In this document: positions 35,240-47,404 of the stretch, in pieces
How positions within the stretch are numbered: position 1 is the first letter of the stretch
Layout: each line of letters opens with the position of its first letter
Source: Pontederia crassipes
Taxonomy: Eukaryota > Streptophyta > Magnoliopsida > Commelinales > Pontederiaceae
Reading direction: 5' to 3'
Length of the DNA: 64,000 nucleotides
Assembly: GCA_030549335.1 (NCBI GenBank)
Contig: CM060190.1
Location: 68,958,118 to 69,022,117, forward strand
Program-made: the position numbers and the translations under genes
Notes under the pieces: generated by a model
The model's database searches: none
What the model saw: the letters and a program-made list of their open reading frames with translations, nothing else
Told to the model about the DNA's origin: nothing

Positions 35240-36640
35240 AAATTAGCCTTGTCCTCAAGGCTGAGCAGCAACAAATTCAGGAAACCTTCTTTGCAGAGAT
35301 TGATGGCATTCCTAAGTAGCATCTTCAACTAGCGAATCCACCCATTTAATCAACTATTTAGTAACTACATGATTCTTTTGTTGAGTAAAATGACGCTTCA
35401 AAAATATTTCAGGTATTGCACGAACATTGCCATCTGAATCCAATTCAAGAAGATGATGTAGCACAGAAACATTATTCCCAAGCTTCTTCTTAAGACAAGA
35501 AACATGGAACACTAGATGAATACGAGATGTTGAAGGTAGATCAAGAAGATAAGCTACTGGCCCAATTCACTCCAAAACTTTATAAGGCCTATAAAATCAA
35601 TGTGCTAATTTCATTGAACTCCGAATAGAATCAAAAAGTTATTTATATGGCTACAGACCTAAATAAATTAGGTCTCCAACTTGAAATTCTCTCTCAGTTC
35701 GCTTTTTGTCAACTTATTGTTTCATTCGAGATTAAGCACTAGTAAGATTATCCTTCAATAACTTTAGTACCTGATCTCGATCACGTAATTCAATATTCAC
35801 AACATTAACAGTAGTAGCACCTGTAGAATTTTGAGCAATAGCGGGAGGGGGATATCCATACATAGCTTCAAAAGGAATAAATTTTGTTGAAGAGTGAAAA
35901 GTTGTGTTGTACCACCACTCTGCCCAAGAAAGCCACTTCACCCAATTTTTAGGCTTATCACTTGAGAAACAACGAAGATAAAATTCCAAACATCTATTGA
36001 CAACTTCAGTTTGTCCATCCGTTTGAGGATGATAAGTGGTGCTCATTATCAATTGGGTTTATTGTAAATGACAAAGTTCCTTCCAAAATTAACTAGTGAA
36101 GACTTTGTTTCTATCACTTGCGATTGATCATGTCACCCCATGTAATTTGACAACATTTTCAATAAAAACATTAGCAACAGTAACCACCGTATATGGATGA
36201 GACATGACACAAAAGTGGGCATACTTAGTAAGACGATCTACCACCACAAATATTGTAGTTTTTCCATGTGAAGAGGGTAAACTCTCAATGAAATCCATAG
36301 ATATATCTACCCATGCTTCAATAAGAATTGAAAGTGGCTGCAATAATCTTGAACTTGCAATTGTTTCCCCTTATGACGTTGGCAAACATCACATTCAGCA
36401 ACAGATTTTTTGATGTCATTTTTCATGTCTCTCCAATAGAATTCTTGAGAAATACGTTTATATGTGCGAAATACACAAGAATGCACAACCATTAGGGAGC
36501 CATGAAGTTTCTTTAATAAGGTTAGCTTATGAGCTGAGTTTGGCATTAAAACCATTCTACCTTTATATAGAAGATTTCTGGAGTGCCAAGAATACGGTGA
36601 AATTGAAAGAAGTTCATCTTATAACCTTTGAATTAAGGTC
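35240..36640 (-). pseudogene. Chromovirus integrase and chromodomain-like region
   Basis: Minus-strand pieces: zinc-binding HHCC region ending ECDVCQRHKGK (about 36555-36360), then the catalytic core with DISMDFIESLPSS and VVDRLTKYAHF (36343-36128), TTYHPQTDGQTEVVNRCLEF with the catalytic Glu (36052-35732). Toward 35240 the frame continues IKWVDSLVEDAT*ECHQSL, a chromodomain-like end with TAG where Trp is usual. Several stops and a shift near 36330 separate the pieces. Confidence 0.82.
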
Positions 36641-38106
36641 TTGATAGTAGCATCCTCTTGCCATTCTTGACGAATAGAATTCAGAAGGGCAGTGGAAAAA
36701 ATAGATATAGCAGATAAGGTTCCATGCTCAGGAAGACGAGAGAGAGCATCGGCCACAAGATTTTTAGTTCCTCTTTTATAAGTAATCCAATAATCATATC
36801 CCAATAATTTAGAGACCCACTTTTGTTGTAACATAGAAGTGATTCTTTGCTCCAATACATGTTTTAAACTCTTATGTTCTGTACGAATCTGAAATCGATG
36901 ACCAATTAAATAAGGTCGCCATTTAGTAACAACATGAATAATGGCAAGTATCTCTTTATCGTACACAGACCAACTAAGATGTATTTTTGCTAAAGTTTTG
37001 CTAGTATATGCAATTGGTCGACCTTCTTGCATCAACACAGCACTGATTCTGATTCTTGAAGCATCAGATTCAATAATGAATAATTTATCAAAATTTGACA
37101 AAGTTAGGACTGGGGTTGTGGACATAGCAAGCTTAAGATGATCAAAAGCCCTTTTTGCATCATCATTCCACTTGAAGAAATTCTTCTTCAGAAAAGATGT
37201 TAGTGGTGCACTTATCTTACCATAATCCTTCACAAACTTGCGATAGTATCTTGTTAAGCCTAAGAACCCTCTAAGTGCTTTAACTGTATAAGGAATGTGC
37301 CACTCAAGTATTACTTGAATTTTAGATAGATCCACTAAAACTTTCTCATAAGAGACAACATGACCAAGGTACTCTACTTGCGGTTGACCAAAACTACATT
37401 TAGATTTCTTAACAAATAATTTATACCCACGAAATATAGTAAAAGTTATCTTCAAATGAGATAGGTGCTCCTGTAAGGATGAACTATAAATGAGGATATC
37501 ATCAAAGAATATTAGCACAAATTTTCGTAAGTGTGGTCGAAATATGTCGTTCATCAAGCTCTAAAAAGTGGATGGATCATTAGTTAACCCGAAGGGCATG
37601 ACCAAAAACTCATAATGTCTATCATGAGTTCGAAAAGCAATTTTTTGCGTATCGACTTCATGTACTCGAATTTGATGATACCCAGAATGCAAGTTGAGCT
37701 TAGTGTATAATTTTACACCTCCAAGTTCATCAAGTAACTCATCAATCACTGAAATAGGGTGTTTGTCCTTGATAGCGACTTTATTAAGAGCTCTAATCCA
37801 TACACATACGCCAGAACCATCTTTATTTTTTACCAATAGCACTGGAGAAGAATAAGGACTAACACTAGGCCGAATTATTCTTGCTTCAAGCATTTCTTGA
37901 ACTATTTTTTCAATTTCAGCCTTTTGAAAATGATGATAGCAATATGGTCGAACATTAGTCAGAAAAAAGCCTGATAAGAGGGGTATTTGATGATCATGTG
38001 ATCGTTGAGGTGGCAGTCCTTCTGGTTCTGCAAATATATTTAAAAATTCTGAAAGCAAGAGCTCAAGTCCATTCTCATTAGTTAACGGTGAATGTGTTAC
38101 TCCCAT
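36619..38106 (-). pseudogene. Chromovirus reverse transcriptase and RNase H
   Basis: The first part (38106-37561) has [37 protein letters not shown] and [18 protein letters not shown] replaces the Gln that normally follows (STF*SLMNDIF), then the frame continues to the active-site motif FFDDILIYSSS near 37500 and the thumb (GFLGLTRYYRKFVKDYG). RNase H follows with ESDASRIRISAVLMQ and VADALSRLP. The stop at 37560 splits the polymerase before its catalytic motif. Confidence 0.88.
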
Positions 38107-38139
38107 AAGTTGAAGTTGAACAATGTAACCTCTTTTTTC

Positions 38140-38760
38140 CTTCCGAAGTATTTTTTTCCATGCGATGATTTCATATAGAATTGACCTTGCAACATTTTCC
38201 TTTTAATACCACATTTTGGCCTTCCAATTCAAACTTCATTATTAATTTTGAGAAGTCCCAAGTGATTTCTCCCAAGGTACGTAACTACTCAATACTGAGT
38301 ACAACTTCGTAATCATCAATAGATAAAAGATATATATCCACGAATATTACCTGCACTTGTAAAGTGAGCCTAATATGAGAACATTTGTTGTCACATGATA
38401 ATATTCATCTGTCGGCAAGTTTGACATCAAATCTTGTACAAGGTTGAATTGATAGTCCCAATCTCTTAGCCAACTTAGCTTCAAGAAAGTTATTCATGCT
38501 TCCAATGTCAATTAAAATAGTAATATGCTATTTTTTTAAAAGTTCATCGACTTTCATTGTTTGAGGGTTAGCATATCCTGTCAAGGCATGTATTGAAACA
38601 TCACAAGAGTCTTCACAATCTTTAGGTTCCATAATAGATTTGATGGCTACCAATTGGCCTTTTTTGCATATGTGTCCTCTTTGCCATTTTTCATCACAAT
38701 GAAAGCATAGACATTTAATTGCACGCTCTTTTATATCCTATTGAGATAACTTTTTTGTAA
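38140..38760 (-). pseudogene. Chromovirus protease and zinc-knuckle region
   Basis: A CCHC knuckle (CFHCDEKWQRGHIC) near 38710-38670 and a protease active site DIGS near 38510 (normally DTG/DSG) can be read on the minus strand, but the frame is interrupted. Confidence 0.65.
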
Positions 38761-38938
38761 GTTTTAGAAGAAGAGGATGAAGAATTAGTACCTCCAGCTT
38801 TAGGCGGATATATTCTCGCACTACTATTTCTCACTAGCTTGCTAAAATTTCGATTTGATCATCGTCTCTCATCATTCAGACGCTCTTCTTCCACTCGAGC
38901 AAAAGAGATAGCAATCATGGTGGCGGGTCGTCGAGCTT

Positions 38939-39334
38939 TTACTTCGTGCCGAATGTCTGGAAAGAGGCCTTTTTAACAAAGGTTCCAACTAATTGACGTT
39001 CACTCCATTCTCTTGCGCGATTTGACAATCGCTCAAATCGAGTTTGATATTCTAATATGGAAGTAGTTTGCTGAATTTTTGTCAGCTCCCCATGTATGTT
39101 TTCAAATTCTGGAGGTTCGAACCATGCTAACAACTCCGTGGAAAAGGTTTCCCACGATAATTTTTCACGTCTCATTTCTAACCAATCGAACCATTGTGCA
39201 TCACCATTAAGACTAATGGAAGCAAGCTCCACCTTGGATGTTTCCGGGGTGCGATGATATCTGAAATATTTCTCTGCCCGAGAAATCCATCCAATAGGAT
39301 CATTTTCATCCCACCATGGAAATTCTACTCTCAT
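38939..39334 (-). pseudogene. Chromovirus Gag, partial
   Basis: Minus-strand frame with the plant gypsy Gag core: FPWWDENDPIGWISRAEKYF, LNGDAQWFDW and FSTELLAWF. It ends early at 38939; upstream and downstream parts are in other frames. Confidence 0.8.
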
Positions 39335-39586
39335 AGGAAGGATTTGCGCAAATTGGTCAATATGTTCATCGTCTTCATGTTCTTTTCCTCGTGAAGAACC
39401 TAGAGTATTGTCACTATTCCTATTGTTTTGTTGTAGTTCTAGTCATTTGATGTGTTCCTCAAGTTGAGTCATACGTTCGAGTAGTGTGACGTGATAGATC
39501 ACAGCGGAAGACAAGGATGATTAGATTATTGGTCCAACCAAAAACTCGAGTTATCACAGTTGTCCGATGAAGGTGGAAATACCAAT

Positions 39587-39926
39587 TGTTAGGTTCTTAG
39601 TCCAACTAGGAGCCTAATTAGATCACTTCAAGGGGATCAAACCTCCAATAGACCACTTCGAGAGAGTCAAGCCTTCAAAATACTTACTCTAAGCAATTAT
39701 CAAAAGAAGATTGTATTTTCATATATGATTAAAAAGAATTCTAAGGGGCCCTATTTATAGGGTAAACCCAAATAAGTTCTAATAGAATTAGAAATAAAAG
39801 AAATAGAGTGTTAATCAAACTATGAAGTAAATAACTAGAATGCTAATCAAATTAGGAAGTAAATAACTCATTCTAATTAAAGAAAATAAACTAGTCCTAC
39901 TATTACTAGATAATAGGATCCTATCA
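39587..39926 (-). repeat. Chromovirus 5' LTR
   Basis: Partner of 34887-35225. Contains CCCTATTTATAGGG near 39748, a likely TATA region for this LTR. Confidence 0.88.
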
Positions 39927-41390
39927 TTGTGCTCTGCCATTTTTCCTTTTTCTCTCATTCAATGGCATAAACAGGAGTAAGAGAGTGAGATCAACTCAAC
40001 ACCTACGCCAGGGAAGGAGGGAGGGGAAGAGGAGGTTGAAGAGGAAGAAAGGGCAGCACAAAAGGACTTGAACAACTCTAAATGTAAGTGAATCAACCTC
40101 TGGATATTTGATTCATCTTAGGGCAGCATGTTAAACCTAATTCTAAGAAGGTTTTTCTACTATTTCATTGTGATCACACATAGCCTAAAATCTTTGGAGT
40201 GCCTTGATGTAGCCTGCGTGTGATGAAGAATGATTAGTGTGAGGATTCTTAGAACCATGTGAGGTGGACTTGGTTGAGATTTTATGACTATTGCATTGTT
40301 GTTATGTTTTAAGCAATGGATGTGACTAAGGATGGTAATACTTTGATTGGAATACTATTATCAGTAGCTGTGCATGTTATTAGTTTGCTCCTAGGAAGAT
40401 TATTGTAAGTAGTACATCCATGAGTTTTTACATATAAGGTATGTCGCTTCGTTTACGAATAATGTATTGCGGTTAGCAGTTAAACTTTGAAAAAAGAATA
40501 TAAGTTATGATATTTGTGATTTTTTTATTGAAAAGATCTGTTTCCTAAATCAGACGCCTGATCCAAGTTTAGACGATTAGTCATATAGATTGGATGTCTC
40601 AGCATCTTCCTTGGATGCATGTCCGGACAACCGGATCACCATTCCGGTAGTCCGAAACAATTTCCAATTGATGTCCAATTTCCTGAGCAAACTGATCTTC
40701 GATCTGAAAGTCGTCTTCAGGGAATTATTTAATCATAGAATCAGACAATCGAAACCCTAATTAAACGTTTGAAAGTCCTTGCATAGAAAACTTTTAAACC
40801 AAAAGATGGGATGAACAAAATCTTGTCCAGACGTCTGAATGTTCCATCTGAACAAGTAAAACTCTAAACCTGCATGTCTCAACATCCCTTCAAAATTTGA
40901 ACCTTGTTTGAAATCAATTTGCTCCATAGTTGGTTTATGGTCAAGCCTTTGTTGCACTCGGCTGATAAACTCTTCATCGCGTGAATTAAATTTGGATTCT
41001 AACTCTCTTCTAATCTTTCTAACTTAATGAGGAGCAAGACATTTATGGTTAACATGGCATGGTTATTATAAAGTTTAAAATGGGTCAACATGAGAACCCA
41101 ACTAATTAAAATTAAAAATATGGTGTCCATGCTACTGATTGATGAAATATCATTGCACAGTATTGATGAAATATCGTGTGTTTAACTATGTTGAATCAGC
41201 AAGTCCACTATCATTATTGTCCTATTACTCCCCTTCGTGCAAGGAAAAAGGATCTCATCCAAGGATGATGCATCTTCCCTTTATAGAGAGCATTTGTAGT
41301 GGTGTACACAACCACCAACTATTCATCAAGTATCATGGCACATCATGAAAACGTTAATGAAAGGCATTGTATAAAAACATTAAAAATTTA
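39927..41390. other. Spacer with no recognisable gene
   Basis: 39932-40080 is purine-rich (GGAAGGAGGGAGGGGAAGAG). 40540-40900 has a distinct style (CATGTCCGGACAACCGGATC) like old retrotransposon internal DNA, but no domain could be read. Short frames only. Confidence 0.35.
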
Positions 41391-43592
41391 AAAATTGAAG
41401 GCGACTTTTCTCATAATTGAATTGGAAATAAAGTATTGGCTTAAAGCACTGAAAGATGAACTAAGAAAACAAATCCATTATAATCTTGCCCAACAATCAC
41501 AATCAAGATTTACTTGTTGAATGAATATCCTTTGTAGTATGATTTGTTAAATTATTATACAATCCTCAGGTCATCTCATTATTATAATTCTCGAGTATTA
41601 CGACTCATTTTATGCTCTTGTCCCTACTACCTCATGCTTACTATTGCTGAATAATTATATTTTTAGTTTACTATTTACCTTAGAGAAATTACTGCCCCTA
41701 TATTGATCCCATAGGAAACATAGAATGACGACATGTGAGGCCATGATTACTCATGATGATGATGATGATGATTATGCACATGGATGGTCCTAGGGTGCTC
41801 ATGGTCTTTATTGTTATTTGCTCTTTTCCTAAAACTTTATGGAGTTATAATAAATTATTAGACTTCTTCCTTGTTTTCCACAACATGATAGGTCTTTCTT
41901 TGCTTAACTACATTTGGCTTGTTTAGGCACCCCATTCATCTTGAAGTGGCACTTGTTCGAGTAGATGGTCACGTACTATGGCACCCAACATAAACATGAG
42001 CTAAATGATTAGTTCTAACATTTGTAAATGTTGTCTGCTTGTCTTTGCTTAATGAGTTAATGTTCTTTTGGGCTAGAACTTTGTGCAAATCGATCAGCTA
42101 CAGACGAAGAAAACCTCAAATGTGGATAACCATCAAAATGTAAAGTGATTGTGCAATTTGACAATTCTAAGTATTTGGGGCTGGTTCCGTAAGGTGTTAT
42201 AGTGTTCTTTATAATGGCTTTTTAGATTATGCATAGGTGCATTTCACCTCATACCACGTCTAGATGCTGATCTTCTAGCAGGAATCTGAATGTAGGCAAA
42301 ACATAGTAGATAATTTTCAGCCCAGACAAAAGCAATGAACTAAATAAATTGATCTCCCAAAGTGTGATCAGAGAGAAGAAAAATCATCAAGTCAATAGTT
42401 ATTAGAGTGTCACATGATAAGCCCCATTGCATTATCTGAAAAAAAAAAAACAGGAAGAAATAGACCTATATCATCGGCTGAACACCAAGTCATGAATATA
42501 GTAAACACCCCTGTATTATCTGAGTGACGAGCTCTTAGAAATGTTGGACAAATGCTAATGTTGTCCAAACAAGTAGAGGACATTTATGTAACATGAACAC
42601 AAAATCCCGGATGCAAACCAGAAGTAAAATGAATAACAAATCAGAGGGAACCTAACTCTCCAAGAACATACAACATCATGTTGTTTAGATAATGTTGTAG
42701 ATGACTGAACATCATCATTGTATTTTTTTCCTGTCTACTTGCTAAAATATTCTTATGCTGCAACAACCATAACCACAAAGGAATAGCATCAACAAGGAGA
42801 AGAAAAATCATATTTATTATAATCCAGAAGTCTGAAAATCCATTTGTTGTAAAATAAATTAGTTGAAGAATAAAATGCTACTACTAAGTCAAGTTCTGAT
42901 ATAGGGTATCTGATAATACTACTGCATGAAGTGTTCAGATACTGTTTCTTCTCCAAACCAAGAAAGCAGTACAGACACTGTAAGCAGGACATATTATACA
43001 AGAAAAGGAAGAAAGGGAGTTGACGATCTAAAGTGATAATTGAACACCAAGTAATTAAAACAGTACCAATTTTGTCCAACAAATTTGCTGCATGATAATT
43101 GTACCAATTTGCTATTATGCTTCATGGATCCCTGTTTCCCAGAAGCCCTTCTGAATTTTGAACCGTCCAAGTCTATGTATCATCCATTCATCTTACAGAA
43201 GGTACTAATAGTTGATTAAACAAGTGTGTCTGGTTGCTCAAGCTGATCAGAAATGTCAAATAGATCTGTTCCTCGAGCTGATCAGAAATGTCAAATAGAT
43301 CTCTTCCTCGAGATGTCATCAGACTGCAACTTGAAATGAACAGATGCAGCTGATGAAGGAACCAAGGCCCTCATCATCAATCGTATGGAAGTTTTGTATG
43401 GGAAGTTGTTTAAACGCAATTGCTGAAGCAGTTAAACCTTTCGATCTATGAGTAGGCAATCAGAACCATCTCAGAACAAGCATATATTCACAAGGGAAAC
43501 AAAAAACAAGATAAACTGTAAAACTTGTATTCATAAGAAATGAGACAGAAGAAACAAAAAGTTCCATTCATGATAAAAAATTTCGCAGCCCA
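41391..43592. repeat. Large duplicated segment, copy B (ARGOS 3' flank)
   Basis: Partner of 18701-20646. It ends in the 3' UTR of the ARGOS-like gene, so this is probably the original location. It contains a (GAT)n run near 41755 that is shorter in copy A. Confidence 0.9.
43238..43314. repeat. 36-bp tandem duplication
   Basis: GAGCTGATCAGAAATGTCAA plus ATAGATCT(G/C)TTCCTC is present twice in copy B but once in copy A (near 20322-20360), so it arose after the segment was duplicated or was lost from copy A. Confidence 0.8.
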
Positions 43593-43599
43593 AGTTATA

Positions 43600-43902
43600 T
43601 TACAAGTAGGGGGCCGCAATATTTCCGACATCCGAAGGCATGAAGGCCAAGACCATGAGCAAAAGTAGTAGGCCTAAAGGGAGCAACAGCAGCATGGAAG
43701 GTGGCGGAGGCAATGGAGGCAGTACAAGCGGCAGCACCAACAGCGACGCCGTGAGGCAGACGAGCAGCAGAAATGACTCCACACCGAAGTGATTCGGATT
43801 CCATGCCCTGCCCTCTGCTCCTGCCTCATGTTGCAGAGGCCTCTTAAGTCCAGCAGATGAACTCGCTGATTCCGACGACCTGTTCCTTGCTTTGGCATCC
43901 AT
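43600..43902 (-). CDS. ARGOS / ORGAN SIZE RELATED-like protein
   Basis: One exon encoding 100 residues. The N-terminus is hydrophilic (MDAKARNRSSESASS). The C-terminal half holds the OSR domain: FLLLVCLTASLLVLPLVLPP, then LPPPPSMLLLLPLGLLLLLM and VLAFMPSD. This is two membrane segments separated by a proline-rich turn (PPLPPPP), the family signature. ARGOS proteins sit in the ER membrane, reduce ethylene response and raise organ size. Length matches the family (about 80-130). The reading frame is intact. A leader intron lies upstream. The gene is the probable source of the duplicated 3' flank. Confidence 0.92.
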   Translation of the reverse strand: MDAKARNRSSESASSSAGLKRPLQHEAGAEGRAWNPNHFGVESFLLLVCLTASLLVLPLVLPPLPPPPSMLLLLPLGLLLLLMVLAFMPSDVGNIAAPYL

Positions 43903-44345
43903 GAAGATTCAAACAATTAAGACCTTGTCTCGGATAGCTCAATGCGCGCGTCCAAGTCCAAGTTCTCTGATATCTGTGAATCTTGTAGGCTTCCTTCAAG
44001 CTTTCAGCAAGCATGGACTTTGTGAATTCTGCAATCCCGATGGAGAATGATCAGCACATGAAGCATAGAAGAAAGAAGAAACACTGTAGAACACAATTTC
44101 AGAGGCTTCCTGGTTAAATTAGAATCTTTTTTTTTTCTGAAAACAGTAAACATTCTGCAATCTGAGACGCAACTGAGAAGTCTTCGTGCATGCGTAGAAA
44201 CAAGAAGAATCCATGCATGAGACGTCGATCAGTACCTGAATTTAGTTATCGGCTCCGGCGAAATATTTTGATGGATCGAGACAACAGCAAGAGCCGTGCA
44301 TGCGATTGAGATGAACAAGTGAATGGAAACGTAAAACGCCCAACA
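43903..44345 (-). promoter_or_regulatory. ARGOS-like 5' UTR with an intron (44235-44029)
   Basis: On the minus strand a donor CAG|GTACTG at 44235 and an acceptor GGGATTGCAG at 44029 bound a 207-base intron, with leader exons on both sides. The placement is by sequence only. The exon after the acceptor begins AATTCACAAAGTCC. Confidence 0.6.
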
Positions 44346-44366
44346 CCCCTTGGATGCCCACGCTCC

Positions 44367-44376
44367 CCTTTTATTC
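44367..44376 (-). promoter_or_regulatory. Candidate TATA-like box of the ARGOS-like gene
   Basis: GAATAAAAGG on the minus strand, about 30 bases before the inferred start of the leader. Upstream of it lie GA/CT-rich tracts (44447-44466, 44563-44618), of the kind bound by plant GAGA-binding BPC factors. Confidence 0.35.
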
Positions 44377-44439
44377 ATGCTCGGGTGTGGCAGCTGAACT
44401 GATCTCCCCCTCCCATTGTGTCATGTCACGCAGTGGGAT

Positions 44440-44625
44440 GATGAGGAGGAGAGAGAGAGCGAGAGCGGTGGGTGGGTGGATACACTGCATCCTGCGTCGA
44501 GCTAGTACGCATCCCATGCAAGTTGGGGTGGTGGTGGGCATAACTGCATAAGTTAATTGATTTTTCTCTCTCTCTCATCTCTCTTTCTTCCACTCTCCTA
44601 TCTCTCTCTCTCTCTCCCCTTTTGG
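44440..44625. repeat. GA/CT-rich tracts in the ARGOS-like promoter
   Basis: Two purine or pyrimidine tracts on the plus strand: GGAGAGAGAGAGCGAGAGC near 44449 and CTCTCTCTCTCATCTCTC near 44564 followed by more CT repeats to 44619. Confidence 0.7.
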
Positions 44626-44984
44626 TTTTGTCCTTTTGGGAAATGAAGGCAGTTGGAGAGTTTAAGGTTCCTCTCCCCTGGCCACCCACCCCATGGGGCT
44701 GCCAACCCTTCTGCCGCTATCTCCTCCTCCTGGTCTTATTTATCCCTCGTCAGCTGCAGTCAGAATTAATGCTTTCAATCGAAATCTGATTGCTTATTTT
44801 ATTTTTTTTTCGGTTGCCTATGATGCAGATCATCTAATTCACGCAGTGGTATTAAGAATTATACACACTAATTGTCTCGATCTATTATCAATTTTGATTA
44901 ATTTGGTGTCATCTCAATTTGTAAGTTTAATAAAACTTTGAATGAAATTTTTTTACATTTACAAATGTTTGGGACTTGGACTCT

Positions 44985-45610
44985 GTTTGACAATATAAAA
45001 AAATAACATTTTAAGTAGCGTTTAACTATTTAAATATTAATTTTTTATAAATGTTAAAAATAAATAGTGTTTAACGTTTCGTTTAACGATTAGAGGTTAA
45101 CATTTTATAAATTTTCCATATTTTATCCTTATTCAATATATTATTTCTTTCTAACTTATCTTATTATTTTCTCATTTTTATTTTATAATCATTTAACTAT
45201 ATTTCTATTCATATTCATGTTTAATTAATTACAAATTATTTTATATGTTAACAAGGAATAAAAAATAATTTCACAATTAATATTTTTATATCATTGGTGC
45301 ATTATATAAAATTTATTGCCAATATAAATTTCTATATATTTTAATAAAAAATTAGTTTCAAATTTTCATTTTATTTAATTAAGATATAATTATTTAATTT
45401 ATTATATTATAATATAATTTATATAATGCTTAAAATAAATAATTTATCATATGTCTAATTATGTCATTTCATATTCATCAGTTAATCATATCGCTAAATT
45501 TATTAAACACTTATTTGTTACAACCTCTGACCGCTAATTATCATTCGCTACCCATTATTCGCTAATTAATTCGTTATTCACTAATTAAACCGTTATCTAT
45601 TTATGAAATC
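44985..45610. mobile_element. MITE-like element, copy B
   Basis: Begins TGTTTGACAATATAAAAAAA and runs parallel to copy A at 17868-18602 without the nested LINE tail, showing the empty site: ...ATTTTTATATCATTGGTGCA. The right end decays near CCGTTATCTATTT. Confidence 0.6.
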
Positions 45611-47255
45611 GGAGCCTTAAGACTTTGTCCACCTCAATGATTGCTTCTGTAATAGTAATGTAAAAAAATTCCATTTGCCAGATTTGGCGTCTGCAACTGA
45701 CCATACCGAACACACACAAAAAAAAAAAAAAAAAGAAACCGGCGGCGTAGTTGCAAATTGTAAATAAATTATGTCGCAATGAATGAGTAGTAATGTATGT
45801 GATGTAGGCTGTCTTGTTTGTTGCACAAGCACATAAAAAAATGCCTTAGTACGAAAACAATATCAAATAAAGTTGTCCCTAAAAATTAGGGTCTGAAAGC
45901 CTACATCTTTATCTAACTGGGGAACTGATTGATAAGTATCTCATTATTCCTTAACTTCGACTAGGTGTTTAAGGAAAAAGGAAATTTATCTGATAATGCA
46001 GTATTAAAATTTATATTTTTTTAAAAAAAATGAAACGGATAAGTCGGACCAAGAAATACATAGCTAAATTATATAATTTTTTAGTATATATAAAATTATT
46101 CAATTAATATAAAAAATATTTTAGTAAACATTAACAATAAAGGTGTAAGTACCAATAATATATATGAGAAAAATTAGTGTTAAATTATATATTTTGATCT
46201 CATCTTTAAATTAGTGAATCACAATCATTATAATCATGCATCAACGATTAAGATCCTAAAGATTGAAATATTTTAATTGAATCGAGTTCAAATGAAAAAA
46301 TAAAAAATAAGTTCAACCTCTTGTTTAATCTCATGAGATGTCAACCGTTGTGTATTATTATAACAATCGAGATTCACTTATTTGAGAATAATATCAAAAT
46401 ATCTGATCTAACACTAATATTCTTCAATATATATATATATATATATATATATTTTGGAGATGAAATTTCTCTTAATATTATGATAAATATAAAGTTCAAA
46501 AAATAAAGGCCAAACTAAGAAGTAATAATATCACTCGAAAAATTAATAAACCACCGAAAACTTTGTGCCAATTGTACTGCTAGTACTATCTTTTTCTGTA
46601 TAAGTACTGCTAGTACTATTAGGCAAGTGAAAACATTGCAGTGTAAATTACTGGTCTAACTCAAAATTTATTAATGGATGGGTTACATTTACATATCTCC
46701 CTTCGACTAGCTCATTTCCACTTCAACTCCCAAAACTAAAAATTAACCGATCCTTTTAATTATTAAATTCCTTTTATTTTATTTTCTAATTATATTTACC
46801 CTTCAAAGAATACTTTTAGAATAAAATTATATGCTTATCTATCTTTTTTTCCGTATTAAATGGCAATGCTATGTTCTCCTAATAATGTTTTAAAAAATCC
46901 TCCTAACATCTCACGACAGCATGGATATTAATATTATCAAGTGTAAATGTGTTTTAGTTATTTGAGTATTAGAAGAATTTTTAGAATGAGTTAGGAGGGT
47001 ATAAAATAAATTAATTTTTAAAAATTGATAAAACCAATCATTTTTCAAAATAAATTATATTTTCAAAATTTGATTGTACATTACTTAAATTTATACATAT
47101 CGGCGTGTCCATTTTCTGAAGTAGGAACGTCATGTCCTCCCTTTCATCAAATTAAAAATTTATGAATCGGATTAAAAATCTTTAAATGAAAAAAGAGCGA
47201 AATATGATCCATATAAGACATTGATATCCTTCTTCTAAAAATGAGACACTTTCGT
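45611..47255. other. AT-rich spacer
   Basis: No gene. A (TA)n run at 46427-46451 and poly-A at 45717-45735 are the only simple repeats. Confidence 0.45.
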
Positions 47256-47257
47256 CA

Positions 47258-47294
47258 TTATATATATATATATGTATGTATGTATGTATGTATA

Positions 47295-47356
<62 letters not shown>

Positions 47357-47363
47357 TGTATAC

Positions 47364-47396
<33 letters not shown>

Positions 47397-47404
47397 TGTA
47401 TATG
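47258..47404. repeat. TATG/TA microsatellite
   Basis: Blocks of (TATG)n broken by (TA)n. The same motif recurs at 47974-48020 and 48323-48392. Long frames here are only the repeat read as codons (MYVC...). Confidence 0.95.

Larger units (their letters stand above)
34887..39926 (-). mobile_element. Ty3/gypsy chromovirus, full length but decayed
   Basis: About 5.0 kb with two LTRs (34887-35225 and 39587-39926) and, in minus-strand order, Gag, CCHC zinc knuckle, protease, reverse transcriptase, RNase H, integrase and a chromodomain-like end. A primer-binding site starting TGGTAT follows the 5' LTR. Short LTRs and the small size fit Reina-like chromoviruses, which is inference. Every major frame has at least one stop or shift, and the LTRs differ visibly. 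Confidence 0.88.

Noticed and set aside
17107..45610. One large block duplication joining the Alfin, MITE and ARGOS-flank repeats
   Set aside because: The order of the pieces differs between the two places, so at least three separate events are needed.
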